NCBI GenBank assembly: GCA_028291305.1
Contig: JAQGII010000399.1
Coordinates: 1-8,018 of the forward strand
DNA from: Caulobacteraceae bacterium
Lineage (GTDB): Bacteria > Pseudomonadota > Alphaproteobacteria > Caulobacterales > Caulobacteraceae
DNA length: 8,018 nt
Direction of reading: 5' to 3'
Shown here: positions 1 through 8,018 of the stretch, piece by piece
Numbering within the stretch: position 1 is the first letter of the stretch
How the letters are laid out: each line of letters begins with the position of its first letter
Position numbers and translations under genes: made by a program
The notes under the pieces: generated by a model
Database searches by the model: none
Seen by the model: only the letters and a program-made list of their open reading frames with translations
What the model was told of the DNA's origin: nothing

Positions 1-203
1 TGCTCGCCGCCGGCTTCGCCCCCGCCGAGGTCCGCTTCGCCCTGGTGCGCAACGAGCGCCACGAGGACCATGCGGTGGCCGAGGTGCTGGGCCAGGTGAA
101 GGGCCGGCCGGTGACGGTGATCCTCGACAACCGGTTCAGCTGGACCCAGACCCGCGCGGTGCTGGAGTCCTACGGCTACCGCTGGCTGGTGGAGACGCCC
201 TGA
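1..203 (+). CDS. C-terminal end of a transglutaminase-like cysteine proteinase (BTLCP / peptidase C93 type), 5' end outside window
   Basis: Reading from base 3 gives 66 residues up to TGA at 201-203; the gene enters from the left edge, so its N-terminal part and presumed catalytic Cys are not visible. Two motifs stand out: a His in EDHAVAEV (about residues 21-28 of the fragment) and an Asp in VILDNRF (about 39-45). Their spacing and context match the His and Asp of the Cys-His-Asp triad in bacterial transglutaminase-like cysteine proteinases, where a '(V)R-rich strand - HAV - LDN' order is typical and the chain ends soon after with an aromatic YxxL/YRWL strand, here YGYRWLVETP. Known members are often periplasmic and include LapG-type proteases, but the substrate cannot be told from this end piece. 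The assignment is from motif memory on a short fragment. It ends 11 bp before the stop codon of the convergent kinase gene. Confidence 0.55.
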   Translation, partial: LAAGFAPAEVRFALVRNERHEDHAVAEVLGQVKGRPVTVILDNRFSWTQTRAVLESYGYRWLVETP

Positions 204-214
204 GGGGGCGGCCG

Positions 215-1261
215 CTAGTCGGCTGGCCGCTCGATGGGGAAGGTCAGGCGCACGCGGGCGCCGTTCACGTTGCCGCGCACCAGGGTGGCGCGGACGCGGC
301 TGGCCAGGGCGTCGATCAGGCCGGCGCCGCGGCGGGTCGAGGCGTTGGGACTGCTCAGCGCGGCGTCGCTGAACCCGGGCCCGGCGTCCTGGAAGGTCAG
401 CTCCGCCGTGTCGGCGTCCAGCGCCCTCAGGGCCAGGTGGACCGGATGGTGGCGCGCCCCGCCGTGCTTGATGGCGTTGATCACCAGCTCGTTGACGATC
501 AGGCCGAGGTTGGACGCCTGCTGGAAGGTGACGACGACCGGCTCGGCAGCGAGCGTCAGCCGGGCCTCGTCGGTGGCCTCGATATGCAGCGCCGCGCGGG
601 CCAGGGCCGGCAGGTAGTGGGCGAGGTCGACCACGCCGGCGGTCGTCTGGTGCAGCTGTTCCTGGATGGCGGCGACGCCATGGATCCGCTCGATGGCCGC
701 CTTGAGCAGGGTCTTGGCCTCCGCGGTCTCGGCGCCCCTGGCCGAGAAGGACAGGAAGGAGATGATCAGCTGCAGGTTGTTCTTCACCCGATGGTTCAAC
801 TCGGCCAGCAGCACCTCCTGGTGCGCCTGCAGCTCGCGCGTCTCGGTGACGTCGCTGCAGCTGCCGATATAGCCGGCGAACTGGCCGTGACGGTAGAAGG
901 GAGCGCCGTTGTCGACCAGCCAGCGGTATTCGCCGTCGCGGCGCCTGAGCCGGTAGGTCAGGCTGAACGGCTGGCGGGCGTCGAAGGCCTTGACGTAGAG
1001 GGGGACGCAGCGCTCCAGGTCGTCCGGATGGACGCGCTCGGCCCAGCCGTAGCCGACCTCCTGCTGCAGGCTGCAACCGACGAACTCCAGCCACGGCTTG
1101 TTGAAATAGTCGCAGACCTTGTCCAGCCCGACCCGGTACATCAGCACCGGCGCGTTGTCGGCCAGTTCGCGGAACTCGGTCTCGCCCGCGGAGACGGCGC
1201 GGGTCAGGGCTTCGCTGGCGGACTGCTCCCGTTCCGTGCGTTGCTGTGCGGCGCTATCCAA
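215..1261 (-). CDS. PAS domain sensor histidine kinase, HisKA_2 family
   Basis: A probable cytoplasmic two-component kinase of 348 residues; no membrane segment or signal peptide is visible. After a short polar lead-in there is one PAS_3-type domain (about 29-141) with FNKPWLEFVG, VHPDDL and a YRLRRRDGEYRW strand pair, ending in DVTETREL. The dimerisation/phosphoacceptor block is LLAELNHRVKNNLQLI with His157, the HisKA_2 signature. The ATPase domain shows an N-box NELVINAIKHGG (Asn262), a G1 box DAGPGF (Asp292) and a G2-like GAGL (312-315). Start choice: TTG at 1261 has GGAG seven bases upstream and gives a typical lead-in before the PAS domain. No ATG lies in frame upstream of it until deep inside the neighbouring gene, and the next Met is inside the PAS core. 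The frame is also open upstream, so the start is not fixed by a stop. It has no receiver or output domain, so it must signal through a partner encoded elsewhere or through the hybrid kinase located 176 bp upstream on the same strand. Confidence 0.88.
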   Translation of the reverse strand: MDSAAQQRTEREQSASEALTRAVSAGETEFRELADNAPVLMYRVGLDKVCDYFNKPWLEFVGCSLQQEVGYGWAERVHPDDLERCVPLYVKAFDARQPFSLTYRLRRRDGEYRWLVDNGAPFYRHGQFAGYIGSCSDVTETRELQAHQEVLLAELNHRVKNNLQLIISFLSFSARGAETAEAKTLLKAAIERIHGVAAIQEQLHQTTAGVVDLAHYLPALARAALHIEATDEARLTLAAEPVVVTFQQASNLGLIVNELVINAIKHGGARHHPVHLALRALDADTAELTFQDAGPGFSDAALSSPNASTRRGAGLIDALASRVRATLVRGNVNGARVRLTFPIERPAD

Positions 1262-1437
1262 GATCCGGCTCCGAGGGCGCAGGCCCCGCCGGCGGAGTTT
1301 GCGCGAGCTTGGCCTTAGGCGCCAGAGCGCTTTAGGTCGCGGGGAGCGAACAAGGCGGCGATGATGCCGGAATCCACTTTCACCTGACAGAATCTGATCT
1401 TCGAGCGGGGCCCGCAATCCCTCGATGTCGAGCGACC
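1262..1437 (-). promoter_or_regulatory. Spacer between the two kinase genes, with ribosome binding site and a weak promoter candidate
   Basis: This 176-bp stretch carries no convincing gene; the amino acids it would encode in the downstream frame are Arg-rich and low in structure, as expected for non-coding GC-rich DNA. At its downstream end GGAG sits seven bases before TTG 1261. A weak match to the Caulobacter housekeeping promoter (TTGACGS, 10-14 bases, GCTANAWC) is seen on the minus strand: TTGTTCG at 1353-1347, ten bases, then CCTAAAGC at 1336-1329. The -35 half is poor. Short inverted repeats (TCGAG at 1401-1405 with CTCGA at 1421-1425, around a GCGGGGCCCGC core) lie just after the hybrid kinase stop but lack a T-tract. 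Whether the second kinase is co-transcribed or has its own promoter cannot be decided from the sequence. Confidence 0.25.
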
Positions 1438-4713
<3,276 letters not shown>

Positions 4714-4861
4714 AGCTGGTCCGGTGTAGCGCGGGCGGGAGTCGGACGATCGGCGATCGCCCGTATCTCCCCCGAACTCAACAACGCGCGCAGCGGCCGT
4801 CCGTTGCCGCGCCGTCGCCCCGCTCCCGATGCGGGCGGCGGTCGCCCGCCGCCCGCGCCGC
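4714..4861 (-). promoter_or_regulatory. Intergenic region between yceI-like gene and hybrid kinase, possible kinase promoter
   Basis: This 148-bp stretch holds the hairpin described separately (4831-4856) and, toward the kinase, a minus-strand GCTACACC at 4730-4723 that matches the Caulobacter -10 consensus GCTANAWC at all but one position. No good TTGAC-type -35 element is found 10-14 bases upstream, and transcription from this site would begin only a few bases before TTG 4713. A perfect 10-bp palindrome GGCGATCGCC lies at 4752-4761 and could be a dimeric protein site or chance. A TTGACA on the minus strand at 4713-4708 overlaps the proposed start codon and could instead be a -35 element serving a start at ATG 4638. 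All of this is tentative. Confidence 0.2.
4831..4856 (-). terminator. Strong GC hairpin just after the yceI-like gene, probable transcription terminator or 3'-end stabiliser
   Basis: GCGGGCGGCGG at 4831-4841 and CCGCCGCCCGC at 4846-4856 are exact reverse complements around a TCGC loop, giving an 11-bp all-GC stem. It begins five bases after the TAG stop of the YceI gene in the direction of its transcription, the classic place for an intrinsic terminator. There is no U-tract after the stem (the minus strand continues ATCGGGAGC), so it may be a weak or Rho-assisted terminator, or an RNA end protector. It would tend to separate the YceI transcript from that of the downstream hybrid kinase. Confidence 0.45.
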
Positions 4862-5482
4862 CTACGGCTTGACGAAGGCCGCGGCGATGATCAGGTCGAC
4901 GTCGTCGCCGATCAGCGGCACGGCCACCGGCATGCCGAATTCGCTACGCTTGATCCTGCCCGAAACGTCGAAGCCGGCGGTGTACTTCTTCTCCTGCGGG
5001 TCCATGCCGGCGGCATTGAACCTGACCTTCAGCGTCAGGGGCTTGGTCACCCCGTGGAAGGTGAAATTGCCGGTGACGTCGGCGGTGTTGGCGCCGGTGG
5101 GCTTCACCGACGTCGATTTGAAGGTGATGGTCGGATAGGTCTTGGCGTCCATCCACGGCTTGTTGCGCAGTTCCTCGTCGAGGATGGCGTTGGTCGTGGA
5201 CACGGTTTCCACCGGGATGGTGATGTCGAACTTGCTGGCGGCCGGGTTCTTGGTGTCCAGGTCCAGCGTGCCCGAGGCCTTGCTGAACTGGCCGTAGTAG
5301 GTGGTGAAGCCCTTGTGCGAGACCGCGAACATCACCCGGGTGTGCTCCGGCTCGACGACATAGGCGCCGGCGGTGATCTTGGTCGGGTCGCGCTCGACGA
5401 CGAAGGGCGGAGCCTTGGGGGGCTGGGCCAGGGCCGCGGTGGCGAACGCCGCCGCGATCAGGGCGCAAAGAGCGAGTTTCAA
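4862..5482 (-). CDS. YceI-family periplasmic lipid (polyisoprenoid)-binding protein
   Basis: A complete 206-residue secreted protein. Residues 1-19 form a Sec signal peptide (Lys2, hydrophobic core, ALA just before Gln20), leaving a mature chain of about 187 residues, the usual YceI size. Family features: YVVEPEHTRVMFAVSHKGF at 41-59, the STTNAILDEELRNKPWMDA region at 95-113 followed by YPTITFKS, FHGVTKPLTL at 142-151 and SEFGMP at 180-185. Known YceI proteins fold as a lipocalin-like barrel holding an isoprenoid chain; some are base or acid-stress induced, and the cellular role is still unclear. Start: TTG at 5482 is preceded by GGAGG with seven bases between, a near-ideal ribosome binding site, and no ATG gives the signal peptide. 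It is transcribed away from the sirtuin gene (183 bp between starts) and is followed five bases after its stop by a strong hairpin, so it is probably a single-gene transcript. Confidence 0.94.
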   Translation of the reverse strand: MKLALCALIAAAFATAALAQPPKAPPFVVERDPTKITAGAYVVEPEHTRVMFAVSHKGFTTYYGQFSKASGTLDLDTKNPAASKFDITIPVETVSTTNAILDEELRNKPWMDAKTYPTITFKSTSVKPTGANTADVTGNFTFHGVTKPLTLKVRFNAAGMDPQEKKYTAGFDVSGRIKRSEFGMPVAVPLIGDDVDLIIAAAFVKP

Positions 5483-5665
5483 AGGTTGTCCTCCAGTTTG
5501 TTCTTATGGGTCGTCCAATTGCGGCTCCGGCGCGATCGCCGACAACGCAATACCCCACGGCCACGCTAGCCCAGGGCGCAGCACACGCATAGACACGACA
5601 TTGCACCGACAACCTCGCAGCCATTGACTGGCATTGGCGGGCGCAGCGCTTAACTTAGGCCGGCC
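5483..5665. promoter_or_regulatory. Divergent intergenic region between YceI gene and sirtuin gene
   Basis: This 183-bp stretch separates two divergently transcribed genes and must hold both promoters unless they lie inside genes. On the plus strand TTGACT at 5624-5629 is a fair -35 element; an acceptable but poor -10 partner is GCTTAACT at 5648-5655. That would place the transcript start within a few bases of the sirtuin ATG at 5666, giving a nearly leaderless mRNA, in keeping with the lack of a clear ribosome binding site there. On the minus strand I see no convincing promoter for the YceI gene. A GCGATCGC palindrome occurs at 5532-5539. No small gene is evident. Confidence 0.3.
5489..5497 (-). 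promoter_or_regulatory. Ribosome binding site that decides the TTG start of the YceI gene
   Basis: On the minus strand TGGAGGAC lies just ahead of TTG 5482, with ACAACCT between GGAGG and the start codon. This is the best Shine-Dalgarno match in the window. Together with an intact signal peptide beginning at this codon it fixes the unusual TTG start with good confidence. Confidence 0.75.
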
Positions 5666-6430
5666 ATGCCGCCCGCCGCCGCCCGCCTTGCCGCCCTGCT
5701 CTCCCCGGCCCGCCGCGTGGTGGTGTTCACCGGCGCCGGCGTCTCCACGGAATCCGGCATCCCCGACTTCCGCAGCCCGGGCGGGGTGTGGAGCCGGATG
5801 AAGCCCATCACCTACCAGCAGTTCATGGCCAGCGAGGACATGCGGCGCGAGGCCTGGACGCGGGCTTTTTCCGGCATCGCGCGCTGGACCGGATCGCAGC
5901 CCAACGCCGGCCACCGGGCGGTGACCAGGCTGATCGCCGCCGGCAAGGTCTCCAGCGTCATCACCCAGAACGTCGACAACCTGCACCAGGACGCCGGCGC
6001 CCCCGCCGACAAGGTCATCGAGCTGCACGGCAACGCCAGCTACGCGACCTGCCTGGCGTGCCGCCTGCGCCACGAGCTGGAGGCCCTGCGGCCTCCGTTC
6101 CAGGAGCGGGGCGAAATCCCCGCCTGCCGCGCCTGCGGCGGGGTGGTGAAGACCGCCGTGGTCTCGTTCGGCCAGCAAATGCCGCCGGGCGTCATGGAGC
6201 GGGCGCGGGACGAGACGCTGGCGGCGGACCTGTTCCTGGTGCTGGGCTCGTCCCTGACCGTCTATCCGGCCGCCGGCCTGCCCGCCCTGGCCGGCGAGGC
6301 CGGCATCCCCCTGGCCATGGTCAACCGCGATCCGACCCCGCAGGACCATCTCGCGCATCTGGTGCTGCGCGAGGAGATCGGCCCCCTGATGAGCGAGGTG
6401 GTCGAGGCGTTGGTCGTGGGCTTAGGCTAG
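5666..6430 (+). CDS. Sir2-family NAD-dependent protein deacylase (sirtuin)
   Basis: A complete 254-residue cytoplasmic sirtuin, expected to remove acyl groups from protein lysines using NAD+, giving nicotinamide and O-acyl-ADP-ribose. NAD-binding motifs: FTGAGVSTESGIPDFRSPGG at 21-40, TQNVDNLHQDAG at 100-111, and GSSLTVYPA at 194-202. The general base is His121 in ELHGN. The structural zinc module has two CxxC pairs, Cys129/Cys132 and Cys154/Cys157, separated by 21 residues. The loop after the zinc module reads KTAVVSFGQQMP, where most sirtuins have a (K/R)PDVVxFGE-type sequence; this may alter acyl or peptide preference. It lacks the Tyr and Arg of desuccinylase-type CobB in the region after the PDFR motif, so plain deacetylation is more likely, although that is inference. 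Start: ATG 5666 places the Rossmann strand at the normal distance; only a weak AGG lies upstream. The stop codon overlaps the stop of the convergent DUF885 gene. Confidence 0.95.
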   Translation: MPPAAARLAALLSPARRVVVFTGAGVSTESGIPDFRSPGGVWSRMKPITYQQFMASEDMRREAWTRAFSGIARWTGSQPNAGHRAVTRLIAAGKVSSVITQNVDNLHQDAGAPADKVIELHGNASYATCLACRLRHELEALRPPFQERGEIPACRACGGVVKTAVVSFGQQMPPGVMERARDETLAADLFLVLGSSLTVYPAAGLPALAGEAGIPLAMVNRDPTPQDHLAHLVLREEIGPLMSEVVEALVVGLG

Positions 6431-8018
6431 GTCCCGTAGCGCGCCACGATGCCTTCCAGCACCTCCAGCGGGACCGACCCCGAGTTCAGCACCGCCTCGT
6501 GGAAGTCCCTGATGTCGAACCGGGCGCCCATCCGCTTCCTGGCGTCGTCGCGCAGGCGGTTGATGACGGTGTGGCCGATCTTGTAGCTGGGCGCCTGGCC
6601 GGGCCAGACGCAGTAGCGCTCGACCTCGTTAACCGCCCCGCCCTCGTTGCTGCCGTCGTTGTCCGTCTTCCATTGGATGGCCTGCTCGCGCGTCCAGCCC
6701 ATCACGTGCACGCCGGTGTCCAGCACCATGCGGCAGGCGCGCCAGAGCTCCGACTTCAGATAGCCCACCCGGCCCAGGGGGTCGGTGTCGTACATGCCCA
6801 GCTCGTCCGCCAGCTGCTCGGCATAGAGGGCCCAGCCCTCGGCGTAGCCGGAATAGTTGGCCGTCTTGCGCAGCAGGGGCATGCCTTCGATGTGCTGCGC
6901 GGTCGAGATCTGCAGGTGGTGGCCGGGCACGCCCTCGTGGAAGGTGACGCTCGACACCAACCAGCGCGGCCAGTCGGCGCTGTGGTGCAGGTTGATGTAG
7001 TAGATCGCCGGGCGCGAGCCATCCAGCGAGGCGGAATTGTAGTAGCCCAGCGGCGCGCCCGCCTCGATGTAGGGCGGCACGCGGCGGATCTCGAGCGGGA
7101 TATTGGGCGGATTGCGGAACATGCGCGGCAGGCGCGGGGTGATGCTCGCCACCAGGTCGTTGAGGTGGGAGACCAACTCGGCCTTGCCGGCGTCGGTTTC
7201 GGGATAGATGTGGCGCGGGTCGGCCGCCAGGGCCGCCAGCCGCTGGCCGACCGTGCCCCGGGTCATGCCCTGCGCCTTGAGGATGGCGTCGATACGGGCC
7301 TGGTATTCCTTGGTCTGCTCCAGGCCGATCCGATGCACCTCGGCCGGGGTCATGGCGGCGGTGGTGTAGGCCTTCAGGCCGGCCGCGTAGAAGGCCTCGC
7401 CCTTGGGCCGCGTCCCGATGCCGGCGACATGACTGGACCTGGCCCGCATCGCCCGCACCTGGGCGATCTGGCGCTCCAGGGCCGGACGGATGGCGGCGGA
7501 GTAGATGGCGGCGGCCTTGCCGCTGTAGTCGCCGGCCAGCATCGCCTCCCTGGCGCGTCGAGCCACCGACCCGACCAGGATGGAGGCGTCGGGCGCCGTC
7601 ACCAGGGCGTTGAGCTGTTCCAGCGTCTTGTCGAGGATGAAGTCGGGCGCGATCATGCCCAGGGCCGCGTCGTGGCGGGCGAACTCGGTCTCCTGGTCGA
7701 GCATCCCGGCGAAGCCCTGCAGCCGGTCGAGATAGGCGTCGGCGTCGTTGGCGGTCTTGATGCCGTGCTGGGTGTCCAGGAAGGTCGGGAACGACTGGTA
7801 GGAACCGGTCAGCTGGCTCAGCACATAGGGCGATTGCGCGCCGGAGAGGCCGTAGTCGAACAGGGCGTCGGCGTCCGCCGCGGCCTGCAGGCCGTAGAGC
7901 ATCGAGGCGTAGTTGACCGCGTCCAGCCCGGTCAGCCCGTCCCGGCCCACCGCCTTCATCCGGTTCAGCTGCGACAGGTTCAGGGCCTTGGCGTCCGCCG
8001 TACCCTTCAGCGAGACGT
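6427..8018 (-). CDS. DUF885 family putative zinc metallopeptidase, 5' end outside window
   Basis: The reading frame is open from the right edge to TAG at 6429-6427 and shows 529 residues; family members are commonly around 600 residues with an N-terminal signal peptide, so perhaps 60-90 residues are missing. The key motif is HEGVPGHH (codons about 6939-6916), an HExxxGHH arrangement suggesting two His zinc ligands and a catalytic Glu. About 25 residues later EGWALYAEQ supplies a conserved Glu that could be the third ligand. Further family features are YYNSASLDGSRPAIYYINL before the motif and YCVWPGQAPSYKIG near the C-terminus. DUF885 proteins are widespread in proteobacteria and are presumed exported peptidases, but function is poorly characterised. 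An internal Met at 7959 is not the start, since coding sequence plainly continues upstream (KALNLSQLNRMK). It is convergent with the sirtuin gene, and their stop codons overlap at CTAG. Confidence 0.92.
   Translation of the reverse strand, partial: VSLKGTADAKALNLSQLNRMKAVGRDGLTGLDAVNYASMLYGLQAAADADALFDYGLSGAQSPYVLSQLTGSYQSFPTFLDTQHGIKTANDADAYLDRLQGFAGMLDQETEFARHDAALGMIAPDFILDKTLEQLNALVTAPDASILVGSVARRAREAMLAGDYSGKAAAIYSAAIRPALERQIAQVRAMRARSSHVAGIGTRPKGEAFYAAGLKAYTTAAMTPAEVHRIGLEQTKEYQARIDAILKAQGMTRGTVGQRLAALAADPRHIYPETDAGKAELVSHLNDLVASITPRLPRMFRNPPNIPLEIRRVPPYIEAGAPLGYYNSASLDGSRPAIYYINLHHSADWPRWLVSSVTFHEGVPGHHLQISTAQHIEGMPLLRKTANYSGYAEGWALYAEQLADELGMYDTDPLGRVGYLKSELWRACRMVLDTGVHVMGWTREQAIQWKTDNDGSNEGGAVNEVERYCVWPGQAPSYKIGHTVINRLRDDARKRMGARFDIRDFHEAVLNSGSVPLEVLEGIVARYGT

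Noticed and set aside
437..1318. 293-codon plus-strand open frame over the HisKA_2 kinase
   Set aside because: It is antisense to PAS, HisKA_2 and ATPase motifs that are plainly coding on the other strand.
4752..5539. GGCGATCGCC at 4752-4761 and GCGATCGC at 5532-5539 as HIP1-like repeats
   Set aside because: HIP1 is a cyanobacterial repeat; two copies of a GC-rich palindrome are expected by chance in DNA this rich in GC.
5504..6358. 284-codon open frame on the minus strand covering the sirtuin and its upstream region
   Set aside because: It is antisense to a clear Sir2 gene, lacks any motif and has shadow-like composition.

Overview
The window reads as ordinary chromosomal DNA from a very GC-rich alphaproteobacterium. 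A Caulobacterales member (Caulobacter/Phenylobacterium-like) is my best guess, from base composition, from the multi-PAS hybrid kinase and HisKA_2-type kinase that are abundant in that group, and from the YceI, sirtuin and DUF885 gene styles. This placement is inference; there is no rRNA or marker gene to fix it. I see no tRNA or rRNA, no CRISPR array, no insertion sequence and no sign of recent transfer.

Layout, left to right. (1) Positions 1-203, + strand: the 3' end of a gene resembling bacterial transglutaminase-like cysteine proteinases. (2) Positions 215-1261, - strand: a PAS-HisKA_2-HATPase sensor kinase with a probable TTG start. (3) Positions 1438-4713, - strand: a large hybrid histidine kinase with a stacked sensory half, a HisKA/HATPase core and a C-terminal receiver domain. 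(4) Positions 4862-5482, - strand: a secreted YceI-family lipid-binding protein with a TTG start and a strong ribosome binding site, followed at once by a perfect 11-bp hairpin. (5) Positions 5666-6430, + strand: a complete Sir2-family NAD-dependent deacylase, divergent from yceI. (6) Positions 6427-8018, - strand: a DUF885 putative zinc peptidase whose 5' end lies beyond the window; its stop codon overlaps that of the sirtuin. No gene-free stretch exceeds about 185 bases.

How the genes may work together. The two kinases lie head to tail on one strand and are the only clear functional unit: signal perception by several PAS/GAF-type domains feeding a hybrid kinase, next to a second kinase of the family often used in alphaproteobacterial stress and light signalling. 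Neither has a DNA-binding partner inside the window. YceI, the sirtuin and the DUF885 protein are likely independent housekeeping or envelope functions.

The points most worth a second look are small: a 21-bp in-frame tandem duplication with a C8 tract at the very start of the hybrid kinase, three successive minus-strand genes that all appear to start with TTG, a sirtuin with a non-standard substrate-loop sequence, and convergent gene ends that leave no room for terminators. I did not find a convincing undescribed multi-gene system here.
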